Below the pieces are notes generated by a model that worked only from the letters and a program-made list of their open reading frames with translations, was not told where the DNA came from and did not search any database. The translations under genes were made by a program, and so were the position numbers. Of a DNA stretch of 64,000 nt, positions 1 to 10,752 are shown piece after piece. The DNA is from Calamus simplicifolius (taxonomy: Eukaryota > Streptophyta > Magnoliopsida > Arecales > Arecaceae): assembly GCA_900491605.1 (NCBI GenBank), contig UESW01001870.1, forward strand, positions 58,686-122,685. The letters run 5' to 3'. Position 1 is the first letter of the stretch, and each line of letters starts with the position of its first letter.

Positions 1-365
1 AAAAAATGCACGCTCATTTTTATAAAACAAAAAATGCACGTCCATTGAAATTAAAAAAATCTATAAATAGGGCATCACCCCAGCCTTTCATAGTATGAAA
101 AAAAAGGAAAAAAAAAGTAACAACAACTTTGTATTTTCTTGCTAATTTTTTTTTGAAGATTGTTGATCGACGTCCTATTGAGATCGTGCCGCCAATAGAC
201 TGACGTTGGAATTTTGGCTTTCGAGTTTTGTTCGCACGTGAAGGAGACCAAATCTTCTTTAGGGCAGTGGTTTAAACCGCCTCCGAGGCCTAACTCTTTA
301 ACTTGCTCTTATTTTGAAATAATTTTTTTTCACTAAATATAATCTGCCACACATCATAAATTATT
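1..365 (+). mobile_element. Copia-type LTR fragment (truncated at both ends)
   Basis: This stretch matches the better-preserved LTRs at 22620-23151 and 50278-50842 in the same orientation. Shared parts are the A-rich leader, a TATA box, the phrase gggcatcacccc, and the tail near aatataatctgccacac. The window edge removes the LTR start. At about 365 the similarity stops inside an A/T run and the sequence continues as duplicated-unit spacer (compare 42400-42660), so the LTR end TAACA is missing. No internal element sequence is attached. Confidence 0.75.
62..69 (+). promoter_or_regulatory. TATA box of copia LTR (fragment)
   Basis: TATAAATA followed by GGGCATCACC. The same box is conserved in every copy of this LTR (22774-22781, 48172-48179, 50436-50443), as expected for an LTR promoter. 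Activity is not shown by the sequence. Confidence 0.55.
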
Positions 366-627
366 TTTTAAAATAAATAAATTAATAAATTAATAAAAAT
401 ATAAAGTTTAAAATTAATAAGTTTAAAATTAATTCACTTAATATAAATGGTAAGATAGATTGATTTATATAATTCAAATTTAAATACATATTATATATTG
501 AATTTGAGCCAAATAAAATAGATCTAATATCCCTGATAGCTCCAACAAAATCCTTCACGCACCATTTATTTACATCTAATGTAAAAATAAAACAATATAA
601 AATCTAATTTAATTTAACATTTATTAG
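366..627. repeat. Spacer of the duplicated unit, left of the Tat insertion
   Basis: AT-rich DNA matching 42425-42666 and 62180-62418 closely (phrases such as ccctgatagctccaacaaaatcc). It holds no credible reading frame. It ends in ATTAG, after which the Tat element begins; in the other units the sequence runs on without interruption. It is therefore the left half of an interrupted unit. Confidence 0.8.
623..627. repeat. Target-site duplication ATTAG (left)
   Basis: ATTAG directly precedes the LTR terminus TGTTGATGCC and is repeated directly after the other LTR terminus at 13991-13995. The uninterrupted site occurs once at 42662-42666 and once at 62414-62418. A five-base duplication is normal for gypsy integrases. 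Confidence 0.92.
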
Positions 628-1992
628 TGTTGATGCCGGATCACTAGATATTTTGTTTATGGTTTTCAGGATCTCTTTTTTAGAAGGAAGAAGCAGCCAC
701 CCTCCCCTCTCCTTCCTCCCTTTTATCCTTTTTCTCTTGTACGTGTTATTATTATTATTTTCTTTTGTTGTTTTAATTTTGGAAATCCACGTGTAGGATA
801 AGTGTTCATCTTGCATTACGTGGTCATTCGGTGATAATACTTAATAAGGATATTAAGAAACTTGCTCATGAAGACATCTTTTTCATGATGATCTTGATTA
901 TCCCAAGGGAATGTCAGGGATAGTGGAGACGTCAGAGTGAGGGAAAAGGGATCTGGCTCTAAAATAGAGGTTCAATGTCTCCTTTTGGTGTTTGTCTTAT
1001 GCGAACCATTTAAGGCGTGATGATGTTAGTATTTCTCGATTTCTGTTCCGAATATGACGGTCGTTTAATGGTTCTGACGATTATTCTTTTCTTTTTTGGA
1101 TTTTTTTCTTTCTGATTTGATGGATCTAGGATTCTTCTTTCGGACTTATGACCGGGGCCGCCGCCTAAGAGGGGCCGCCTGGAGGCCGTCTAGGAGGCCG
1201 CCCAAGACTGGGGGCCGCCCAGGACTGGGGGCCGTCCAGACTCTGGGGCCCTAGACCTCTGGAGGCCGCCTAGACTCTGGAGGCCGCCCAAGACTGGGGG
1301 CCCAGGACTGGGGGCCGTCCAGACTCTAGGGGCCGCCTAGGAGGCCGCCCAAGACTGGGGGCCGTCCAGACTCTAGGGGCCGAGGCTCTGGAGGCCCAAG
1401 ACTGGGGGCCGCCCAGGACTGGGGGCCATCCAGACTCTAGGGGCCGCCTAGGACCGGAGGCCGTCTAGACTCTGGAGGCCGCCCAAGACTGGGGGCCGCC
1501 CAGGACTGGGGGCCGTCCAGACTCCGCCTAGGACCGGAGGCCGTCTAGACTCTAGGGGCCGCCTCCAGGACTGGGGGCCGTCCAGACTCTAGGGGCCGCC
1601 TAGGACCGGAGCCTAGACTCTGGAGGCCGCCCAAGACTGGGGGCCGCCCAGGACTGGGGGCCGTCCAGACTCTAGGGGCCGCCTAGGACCGGAGGCCGTC
1701 TAGACTCTGGAGGCCGCCCAAGACTGGGGCCGCCCAGGACTGGGGGCCGTCCAGACTCTAGGGGCCGCCTAGGACCGGAGGCCCTAGACTCTAGGCCGCC
1801 CAAGACTGGGGCCGCCCAGGACTGGGGGCCGTCCCTAGGGCCGCCTCTCTGGAGGCCGCCCAGACTGGGGGCCGTCCAGACTCTAGGGGCCGCCCTCTGG
1901 AGGCCGCCCAAGACTGGGGGCCGCCCAGGATTGGGCCGCCCAAGCTGCCTTTTATTTATTTAGTTTAACTATTTTGTTCATTATCTATATCA
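628..1992 (-). repeat. Tat element 3' LTR (short form)
   Basis: Starts TGTTGATGCCGG and ends ATCTATATCA in plus orientation, with the same termini as the 5' LTR at 11431-13990. The flanks outside the minisatellite are nearly identical between the two LTRs, with a few substitutions and short indels (for example near 640, 705 and 1060-1160). This suggests a fairly recent insertion. The LTR is 1365 bp because its GC-rich array is shorter than that of the 5' LTR. Confidence 0.93.
1152..1945. repeat. GC-rich minisatellite inside the 3' LTR
   Basis: Tandem units of 17-19 bp built around GGGGGCCGCCCAGGACT, GGGGGCCGTCCAGACTCTA, GGGGCCGCCTAGGACC and GGAGGCCGCCCAAGACT. They combine into longer units near 70 bp and 88 bp. 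Several units are cut short here. The same array is about 2.0 kb long in the 5' LTR. Stop-free frames across it follow from base composition and are not genes. Confidence 0.93.
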
Positions 1993-2014
1993 TATGCCCC
2001 CTCGCCCATCTTCC
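1993..2014 (-). other. Polypurine tract of the Tat element
   Basis: Read on the minus strand, a purine-rich stretch containing GGGCGAGGGGGCATA abuts the LTR start TGATATAGAT. This is the expected second-strand primer, just inside the 3' LTR. It confirms that the element runs on the minus strand. Confidence 0.75.
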
Positions 2015-2223
2015 TTGTATACGTGTGTGGCACGCACATGCAAGGGAGAAGGGCGGAAAAATTTGAATTTCGAAAGTTCAGTACGTGATAAATGATACTT
2101 CGAAAAAAGGGAAAAAGGAGGGGAGGCGTGCATCTCTAAGAGGATGGCGTCTTTTCACTTGTCCGGCTATACTGACGGACCATCATGTGTCCTTGCGGTG
2201 CCCGAAACGTCATGTCTGGCATC

Positions 2224-2236
2224 CATATATATATTA
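2224..2236 (+). promoter_or_regulatory. TATA-like box upstream of the opposite-strand gene
   Basis: CATATATATATTA lies about 110 bp before the ATG at 2346, followed by a pyrimidine-rich leader typical of plant 5' untranslated regions. The position suits a promoter for the plus-strand gene inside the Tat element. The 1993-2345 stretch holds no other recognisable feature apart from the polypurine tract. No transcript evidence is available. Confidence 0.4.
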
Positions 2237-2345
2237 AAAAGATCATCCCTTTCCTTTAGTTTTCGATTTTGTGTATCTTCCTCCGTTTTTTATCTTCTCA
2301 AGCCCAGGTTAGTTGGCTTTCTCTTCTTCCTCTTCCTTTTTCTTT

Positions 2346-4655
2346 ATGGATCCTTCCGTAGATAGAAAAGGTAAGGGTCCCATGAAAGAGCCCTCCCGAG
2401 AGGAGATTCTCCGAGCACGTCGACAGGCCTTGGGAGGGGTAATCATCCACGGGGACCAACCCGCTGCCCAATCCATTCAACCCGTGTCTAGGTCATTACC
2501 TCAGTCTCTTAGGGTTCCTTGCTCGTCCGCCGGTCATGAGGTAGAGCCTCCTGCGGTTGTCTCTAAACTGGCTGGACCGGCGGACGTTGCTTCCGTCATG
2601 TCTTCACAGGACCTTAGAAATCTTAGGGCTCAATTTGGAGTTCCTAATGACATTCAGCTTTCTGTCCCTCTTCCAGAGGATAGGGTCACTCGAGGGCAAC
2701 CAGGTAAGATCGCTCTATACGAAGAGTTTTTTAAGAGTGGTCTACGACTGCCGTTTCACTCTTTTTTTATAAATTTGTTAAACCGATACCACCTTATCCC
2801 GGCACAGCTCACTCCCAATTCCATCCGTATTGTATTTTCATTTTTAGTTCTCTGCTCTTTTCATGGAGCCTCTGCTAGACTTTCCTTGTTTAGGTCCCTG
2901 TATAGAATCCGAAACCCAGTTAGGGATGGGTGGTGGAGTTTTGCCTCAAGACCTAAAAGGGTTCTTAAACTCAACCTCCCATCTAAGATCAAAGGGTGGA
3001 AGTCTCGGTTTTTTTATGCGCATTTGGAGGGGTTAGATGTGGATTGGGGTATTCCAGATACTAGCTCAAACCAGAACGCGAGTATTGAAGAAAGAGACCG
3101 CGAGTTATTTAATACTTTAATTTCTACAATTATTCCCCCTAGTAGGGAGTTGCTATCGGAGGATAATCTCCGGGAGGCTGCGTTCGTGCCGGTGTCGCTG
3201 GCTGCAGCGCCCGGTGAGCTTCGAAGAATTTATCTTTTCTTTTTCTTTTTCCTTTTTTAGCTAACCCTATGTTCGTCATTTTGTAGCAATGAAGTTCTCT
3301 CGAGATTTCTTGGTATCAAAGCTTCGAAAGAGGGAGAGAAGTGAGCGTGATGCGCCAGCGGGGGGCGAACCTAAAAGATCCCGTCAATTAGGATCGGACA
3401 GTCAGGTCCAACCTCCAGCGGTTATCCCTGAGGCGACCTTAGTAGAAGATAGTGAAGGGGAAATGAGTCCTCCGACGGGGGTCCCTATAGGAGACCCCGT
3501 CGAGAGGGAGCCTCCAGAGACCATTCCATCTCCCGCCCAGAGCGTTGGGGAGTCTACAAGGGATGTAGAAGCAGCTAAAGCTGACTTGCCAGGTCCTTCG
3601 TTATCGACGGAAGTGGATGTTCCTGTTCCCGCCTCACCAGGTACTTTAAGGACTCCGCCCTCAGCTCCCCAACCACCTAGCGAGAATGTTGGATACAAGA
3701 GTTGTCTATCAGAGACAATCCTTAAACTCGCGATCTTGCCCAGATTTCAAGACAAACTGAGGAAGGCAACACAGGCAGAGGCATTCGACACTATGTTCAC
3801 CGCTGCACTGCAGGTAAAGTCCGATTTTGTTCCCTTTCTGATCATTAAACTTGGACACTGACTGAGTGCGTTTTGCAGACGGCTAATGGTCTCTTCGTGC
3901 TACGCGAAGACTTAGACAGGGCCAAGTCTCGGAATGCTAGCCTAGATAAAGAGTTGGTGGATACAAGGGCCCGAGAATCAAAAGCATTGCATGACCTTCG
4001 GGTCATGCGGGAAGATTATCGGACTTGGAGAGGGAGGGCAGAAAAGGAACTGCAGAGTTTAGATGCCCAGCTGTGTGAGGTCCGGGCAAGGTTGCTGCCA
4101 ACGGAAGAAAAGTTAAAAGAAACTTCCCTCAGGCTGGAACACACGGAGAATCGAGCAGATAGCGCGGAGGCCACCGCTCGTGATGCCATGGAGAAACTGG
4201 TTTTAGCCGAGAAGGACACCAAAAATGCTCTCGATAAAGTTGCAGCAGCAATGGTGGAGGCTCAGAAGAAGATGGCTACGATCGAGACCGAAGCTCGGGA
4301 AAAGATAGCTGTGGCTGAGGCCAAAGCTCAGGAAAAAGTGGCCATAGCTGAAGCTAAAGCCAGGGACGCTATCAAGGAATACAAGGGCTCCCCAGATTTT
4401 GAAGCGGAGTTCCAGGAAGCTGCCCTAGATGCTTTCGTTGAAGGCTTTGAGAAATGCAAGCGGATATTGGCCCGACAGTTCGACTTAAAGGACCTCGAAC
4501 GTTTTCGACCCGTGGATGACGAAGGAGTTTCCGATATGGAGGTCGAAGACGTGGTGAGTGGAGCAGTGGCGACTAAGACTCTTGCTGTAGAAAAGCCTCT
4601 TGCCGAGGAGCCGGCTGTCAATCCTGATGCAGAGAAAGAGCATTCAAAGAACTGA
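2346..4655 (+). CDS. Opposite-strand gene of the Tat element (Transposase_28 / putative gypsy-type transposon domain), three exons
   Basis: Three exons fit one frame: 2346-3213, 3287-3813 and 3879-4655. Both introns have GT-AG ends (3214-3286 with TTGTAG, 3814-3878 with TTTTGCAG), and the phases match at both joints. Exon 1 has a basic N-terminus (MDPSVDRKGKG), then a conserved block around LYEEFFKSGLRLPFHSFF and QLTPNSIRI. I recognise that block as the plant family called putative gypsy-type transposon (Transposase_28). Exon 2 is Ser/Pro-rich and acidic, probably disordered, with an RKRERSERD basic patch. Exon 3 is a long heptad-rich coiled coil with AEAKAQEKVAIAEAKA-like repeats and an acidic tail. 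The ATG at 2346 was chosen because the frame upstream has only a TTG. There is no stop or frameshift along about 720 codons, unlike gag-pol in the same element. Such opposite-strand ORFs occur in other Tat elements; their function is unknown. Confidence 0.8.
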
Positions 4656-5037
4656 TCAAGGGTGTTGAGCTTTATTTTGATTTTAATTTTAGATTTTCGG
4701 TCCCATTTAAGGACCTTTTTGTTGTGAAAATCTGTCTGCTGACAAGATTTCGCAAGGTTTCGCAGCAGATTAACTTTAAATGAATGAATGTTACCTTTAT
4801 TGATTAATATTTTTCCTCTGCTTAATTCTTGGCTCCTATTTGCGGATTAGGACAATGGTGCTACTTGGTTTAGATGGCTCGCCAGTACTCAATTATCCTC
4901 GAAGTACAACTCAAAGCTATCCTAATCAAGGATTTATACTTTCTTAGGAATGAGTTATACTTTATTTCTACACCTTAGGATTTGCCAAAAATCTCTCTTG
5001 GTCCAGAGGGAATCAGAGAAAAATCTCTCCGTAGAAC
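4656..5037. other. 3' flank of the opposite-strand gene, no gene seen
   Basis: AT-rich DNA following the stop codon, with T-rich stretches and AATGAATGAATG near 4780. It probably contains the 3' untranslated region of the plus-strand gene. No open frame or known motif was found. It leads into the tandem array at about 5038. Confidence 0.5.
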
Positions 5038-5863
5038 CGTAAATCTCAGTTCGAGGCCGCTTGAGTCGTAGAGGACCGTAAGCTCTGGTGAGATTGTGGG
5101 ACCGTAGGGCCGTCGTGTCCATCTCAGTTCGAGGCCGCTTGAGTCAAGGACTTGAACCTCCTCAGGGGTGAGTTACACCGGCCTGGGGGTGTCCTTTGGA
5201 CCGTAGGGCCGTCGAGCCGTCCATCTCAGTTCGAGGCCGCTTGAGTCAAGGACTTGAACCTCCTCAGGGGTGAGTTACACCGGCCTGGGGGTGTCCTTTG
5301 GACCGTAGGGCCGTCGAGCCGTCCATCTCAGTTCGAGGCCGCTTGAGTCAAGGACTTGAACCTCCTCAGGGGTGAGTTACACCGGCCTGGGGGTGTCCTT
5401 TGGACCGTAGGGCCGTCGAGCCGTCTCAGTTCGAGGCCGCTTGAGTCAGGTCCTAGTTACACCGGCCTGGGGGTGTCCTTTGGACCGTAGGGCCGTCGAG
5501 CCGTCATCTCAGTTCGAGGCCGCTTGAGTCAAGGACTTGAACCTCCTCAGGGGTGAGTTACACCGGCCTGGGGGTGTCCTTTGGACCGTAGGGCCGTCGA
5601 GCCGTCATCTCAGTTCGAGGCCGCTTGAGTCAAGGACTTGAACCTCCTCAGGGGTGAGTTACACCGGCCTGGGGGTGTCCTTTGGACCGTAGGGCCGTCG
5701 AGCCGTCCATCTCAGTTCGAGGCCGCTTGAGTCACCGGCCTGGGGGTGTCCTTTGGACCGTAGGGCCGTCGAATCTCAGTTCGAGGCCGCTTGAGTCAGG
5801 ACTTGAACCTCCTCAGGGGTGAGTTACACCGGCCTGGGGGTGTCCTTTGGACCGTAGGGCCGT
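5038..5863. repeat. 102-bp tandem array between the convergent genes of the Tat element
   Basis: Units start with ATCTCAGTTCGAGGCCGCTT and contain GACTTGAACCTCCTCAGGGG, GTTACACCGGCCTGGGGGTG and GACCGTAGGGCCGTCGAGCC. Full units recur exactly 102 bp apart at 5117, 5219 and 5321, with shortened units towards both ends (for example 5423-5500 and 5700-5790). The array lies just beyond the pol stop codon (5934) and beyond the 3' end of the plus-strand gene, so it is in the 3' untranslated part of both. Tandem arrays at this place are known from other Tat/Ogre elements and can seed satellite DNA. Confidence 0.92.
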
Positions 5864-5933
5864 CGCAAAGAATTATCTGAAAATCCGCATTCAAATGCAT
5901 AGGATCATCTAATATTTGAATAAAAACATTACA

Positions 5934-6812
5934 TTACTGGTAATACGGCCGGAGGTTGTCTGCATTCCATGTTCGAGGGATTAGCTGTCCGCTTAAGTCT
6001 TCAAGCCGGTAGGCTCCACGGTGAAGGACTTCTCCTACCCGATAGGGCCCTTCCCAGTTTGGAGACAATTTGCCCCCTTCCGCTGGTTTGGATACCGAAG
6101 CTTTTCTCAGAACTAAATCTCCTTGACGGAAACTCTTCGAGCGGACGCGGGAATTATAGTACCTCGCCACTTGTTGCTGGTATGCCGCCATTTTAATTCG
6201 AGCCCGATCTCTTGCTTCGTCGATGAGGTCAAGATTGGCCCTCAGATTAGGAAGGTTGTCCGCTTCGTTGTAAGTTTCCACTCGGCTACTTGGTAGGCCA
6301 ATTTCCACGGGAATAACAGCTTCGGAACCAAAGACCAAATTGAAGGGTGTTTCTCCCGTCGGTGTTCTGGGAGTTGTGTGATACGCCCAAAGTACATTCG
6401 GGAGCTCTTCTACCCACCTTCCTTTGGACGTATCTAATCTGGTCCTTAACCCCCGCAATATCATGCGATTTGTAACTTCAGCTTCTCCATTAGATTGTGG
6501 ATGGCCGACGGAGGTGAATCGTTGCACGATACCGAGATCAGTACAGAAAGTCCGAAAGGCGTTGTTGTCAAACTGTCGGCCATTGTCAGTGATAAGGGTG
6601 TGCGGAATGCCGTATCGACAAATAATGGCTTTCCAGAAAAAGGTTTTGACCTTGGCCTCAGTGATTTTGGCAAGTGCTTCAGCTTCGACCCATTTAGTAA
6701 AATAATCAATGGCCACTAGTAGAAATTTGCGCTGTCCTGTCGCAGGGGGGAAAGGGCCGAGGATATCCATACCCCACTGAGCGAAGGGCCAGGGAGAAGA
6801 AAGAGAATTAGC
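5934..6812 (-). pseudogene. pol: Tat integrase core and C-terminus (frameshifted from upstream pol)
   Basis: Encodes the catalytic core and C-terminal part of a retroviral-type integrase, which inserts element cDNA into the nucleus. The DDE residues are visible: D in MDILGPFP, D in LITDNGRQFD, E in HPQSNGEAEV. The chain continues with the GPY-like segment NWEGPYRVGEVL and ends NLRPYYQ at the stop codon 5934-5936. There is no chromodomain, as expected for Tat and unlike the Tekay element in this window. Near 6806-6813 the frame changes by one base relative to the zinc-binding part, so the integrase is broken in two. The in-frame ATG at 6854 is an accident of the shifted frame. Confidence 0.85.
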
Positions 6813-8077
6813 TGAGAAGACGGTTGCCGTTGAATGTTGGCGTACCGTTGGCATGAATCACATCTTTTTACTAATTCTGTTGCATCCTCTTGCATGGTGA
6901 GCCAGTAGTATCCTTGTCGGAGAGCCTTGCGTGCTAAAGATCGCCCTCCAGAATGATTCCCACAGATGCCTTCATGAATTTCCCTAAGGACATAATCTGC
7001 ATCTACCGAACTAACACATTTGAGGAGGGGCTGAGAGAAGGATTTTTTATAAAGTTGGCCTTCTAGTAGCACAAATTTGGAAGCCCTCCGTTTAAGCAGC
7101 TTAGCTTCTTCACGATCAACTGGAAGAACGCCGTCTTTTAGATACCGGATATAAGATTCCATCCAGGCTTCTTTTTGGATAATGGGCAGAGCTTCTTCAG
7201 TAGCTTCGATGCTAGGTGTCTCCAGATACTCGATGTAGGTCTTACCCATGGCACTATCCATCGAGGTAGCTAGTCGGGCTAACATGTCGGCCCTAGCATT
7301 TTCACCTCTGGGTATATAACTAATAGCAAAGTGATCCAATAAGGGAATTAATGATCTAACTTTATTCAGATATTGAAACATGATAGGGTCACGAGCCTCA
7401 TACTCTCCTGATACTTGGGCGGAAATGAGCTGTGAGTCGGTGAAGACTCGAAGACTTCTGATTCCCATTCCATGTGCTAGTTTGATTCCGGTCAGCAAAG
7501 CCTCATATTCAGCTTGATTATTGGTGGCTTCAAAGAGGAAACGAAGAGCATATTCTAGTACCGTGCCCTCCGGGCTAGCGAGAATGAGCCCAGCTCCGCT
7601 ACCTTGTGAATTAGAGGCTCCATCAACATGGAGGACCCATGCTTCATGATCCGTCTTCTCATTATCTGACAGAATTCGGGGAAGTTCTTCTTGAGGCTGT
7701 TCAGACCAGGTGCATTCTACTAGAAAATCAGCCAAAACCTGAGATTTCAAAGATGCTCTAGGTTGAAATGATAAGTCGAATTCTGCTAACTTGATCGCCC
7801 ATTTGGCTAACCGGCCAGAAGTGTCTGGTCGTGATAAAATAGCTCTGAGAGGTTGATCAGTGAGAACGACTATGGGATGGGCTTGGAAGTAGGGTCTGAG
7901 TCGGCGAGCAGAAACAAATAAAGCGAAGATGACCTTCTCCGTTTTGGAATACCTTTCTTCTGCACCGTGAAGCACCTTGCTGGTATAATATATAGGTCGT
8001 TGAACGGCGTGATCGCCGATACGCACCAGGACAGAACTAACGGCCTCCGAAGAAGCCGCAAGATATAGAAAGAGCTT
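6806..8077 (-). pseudogene. pol: Tat RNase H, archaeal-type second RNase H and integrase zinc-binding region
   Basis: The middle of the polyprotein. It first completes the gypsy RNase H (YYTSKVLHGAEERYSKTEK, then VVLTDQPLRAILSRPDTSGR). Next comes a second RNase H with LHVDGASNSQGSGAG, NNQAEYEALLTG, VFTDSQLIS and RADMLARLA, carrying the expected acidic residues. It ends with the integrase HHCC zinc finger (IHEGICGNH to CDSC). Two RNase H domains in a row mark the Tat lineage. It is joined to the reverse-transcriptase frame by a one-base shift near 8069-8077, and to the integrase core by another near 6806-6813. No internal stop codon is present. Confidence 0.87.
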
Positions 8078-10752
8078 TCCCCTTGCTCCGGTTTGGATAA
8101 CAGGGGAGGTGTGGACAAGAACTCCTTAAGCTCTTCAAAAGCTTGTTGACAGTCTTCTGTCCACTCGAAGCCATCTGCCTTACGTAAGACTTTAAAGAAA
8201 GGTAAACATCTCTCGGCTGATCTGGATAAGAATCGGCTTAACGCTGCTATCTTTCCAGTGAGTTGTTGTACTTCTTTCTTACACATAGGCCGTCTCATAT
8301 TGAGGATGGCTTGAATTTTCTCTGGATTTGCCTCAATCCCTCGCCGTGTGACTAAGAAACCCAAGAATTTTCCTGCAGTGACTCCAAATGCACATTTGCG
8401 TGGGTTGAGTTTTATTCTATGGAGCCGGAGGTTGTGGAAAGTTTCCCGCAAATCAGCGACATGGTCAGTGATGTGGGTGCTTTTTGTCAGCATATCATCT
8501 ACATATACCTCCATGTTGCGGCCGAGCTGATCCTTGAAGACTTTGTTCATCAGCCTCTGATATGTAGCTCCTGCATTCTTCAACCCGAAGGGCATTACCT
8601 TGTAACAATAAATACCTTTCTCGGTGATGAAAGAAGTATGCTCTTCATCTGAGAGGTCTAATTTTATCTGATTGTACCCTGAGAAAGCATCCATGAAGCT
8701 AAGAAGTTCATAGCCAGCAGTTGAATCTACTAACTGGTCGATCCGGGGCAGCGGAAAACTGTCTTTAGGACAAGCTTTGTTCAGATCAGTGTAATCAATG
8801 CATATTCTCCATCCTCCGCTGGCTTTCCGGACCATAACTACATTGGCCAACCAATCGGGATATCGGGCTTCTCGGATATGACCGGCCATAAGCAATTTGT
8901 CCACCTCTTCGTCAATAGCCCTCTGCCGCTCAGGAGCAAAGCTTCGTTTCTTCTGGCGAACAGGACGGCAGTTCGGGTTAATATTGAGCTGATGAGTAAT
9001 CACCTCCGGAGGGATCCCGATCATATCCGTTACCTTCCAAGCGAAGACATCTGCATTCATTGATAAGAAAGCTAGGAGCTGGTCCCGGACCTCAGGGGAG
9101 AGGAGTTCACCAATCTGCACGATCTTAGTGTGATCATCCCCCAGGGGATAAGATATTAGAAGTTCCGCTGGTTCTCCTCTCCGCTCAACTTCTCTGGGGT
9201 CAAACGACTCGGCGACTGGAGGAATGTTGGCCATTTGAGGACTAGGAGCTAGATGATAGCAAGGTCTGACCGAATTCACCTCTCCGTGCATTACACCGAT
9301 TCCTTGCTTGGCGGGGAACTGCACCAATAAGCGTTTAGTAGATATGACTGCATCTAACATGTTCAAGCCCGGGCGGCCGAGAATGGCGTTGTAAGCCAGA
9401 GGGACCCGAACCACCAGAAAATCCAGCATGACCGTGCTTTGACACGGCGGCGATCCCGCTGTAGCTGGCAACGTAACCTCGCCCTCCACTCGGATGGAAT
9501 CTCCGGTGAAGCCAACTAGAGGAGCGGCTACGGGCCGAAGAGAATCCAGAGAAAGATTCATCCGAAGAAATGCATCATAAGTAAGTACATTAGCGGAGCT
9601 CCCACTATCGATTAAGATTCTTTTTACAGGATGCCTAGCAATCGTCATTGAGACGACGACGCTATCATCTTTTACAATATTATTGCCCGCTATATCTCCC
9701 CCAGAAGGGATTACATCATCTAACCCCTCACCCCCTCTCAATCTCTTAGAAGATGAAACTTCTCCGCGAGAAATCATACCTACCATCCTCTCCGTTGGGG
9801 GATTATCGATGCTGGCCTGAACGGGAGGAGGCCCCATCAAAGCTGGTACAGGAGGAGCTTCTTTCTTCTGGATGTATTGCCCAAGGTATCCTTTCTGAAT
9901 TAGCTCTTCAATGGCCTGCTTCAAGTTCCGACATTCTTCAGTGTCATGGCCATAATCCCTATGGAAACGGCAATAGCGGCTTCTATCGCGGGCAGTGCCC
10001 TTCTTCAATGGAGGCGGACGCCGTAAATAGGGCTCGTTTTCGATTTCCATAAGGATATGAGTTCGAGGTGCTAAGAGGGGTGTAAGATGGTCCTCCCTGG
10101 GAGCTTGATTCTTGCGGCGATCAGTTGGTCGGCGCAAAGGTTCTGGCTTGGAAGGAGGTTCGTCCAACTCCGGTCGAGTAGATCTCTTGCTAGTTCTTCC
10201 TTGTGTACCTCTCCTGGATGAGTCAGCTTCGTCGGCGCGGATGTACTTCTGCGCTCGACTTAGGAGATCAGCATAAGAAGAAGGAGGTCTTTTGTCTAAA
10301 GAGTAAGTAAAACGAGAGGGTCGGAGCCCCCGTTTTAGAGCCAAAGTGGCTATAGCATCTTCAAGATGATAGACTTCTAGGGCCGCTACTTTGAAGCGGG
10401 TTATAAAATCTTTTAAAGATTCTCCCTCCTGCTGCTGCACGGAGAATAAACTGTCTGCTACTCGCGGAATTTTTCGACAAGCGTCGAAATGAGCCAGAAA
10501 AGATCTCTCCAATTGCCGGAAAGAGTCAATACTGCGTGAGGGCAGACGAGAATACCAGACCCGGGCCGCCTTTCGAAGGGTGGCCGGAAAGGCCACACAT
10601 AAAAGAGCATCCGGCGCCCCCTGGACTTGCATGATGGCCTTATAGCTCTCCAAATGATCTAGGGGATCGGTGGTGCCATCATAAGGGTCCAGCTGAGGAA
10701 ATCGGAACCTCCTTGGAATGGGTTCCTCCATAATCCGTCGAGTGAGAGGGGG
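8069..10752 (-). pseudogene. gag-pol: Tat Gag core, aspartic protease and reverse transcriptase
   Basis: One long open frame of about 880 residues on the minus strand. In order: Retrotrans_gag capsid-like domain from MEEPIPRRF to about residue 140; a Cys/His finger CRFHRDYGHDTEEC near residue 255; aspartic protease with ILIDSGSSANVL near residue 372; reverse transcriptase with IDYTDLNKACPKDSF near residue 652, MPFGLKNAGATYQ and the active-site YVDD near residue 740; then the start of the gypsy RNase H. Protease and reverse transcriptase catalytic residues are intact. The frame is broken at both ends by one-base shifts: in a five-base G run at 10748-10752 (plus strand) and near 8069-8077. Confidence 0.92.

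Noticed and set aside
1672..1911. Frame through the LTR minisatellite
   Set aside because: Gly/Pro-rich repeat peptide from the 17-bp units; no start context, no homology.
5038..5863. Possible CRISPR-like array because of regular 102-bp spacing
   Set aside because: Whole units repeat, with no unique spacers, in a plant retrotransposon; it is an ordinary tandem repeat.
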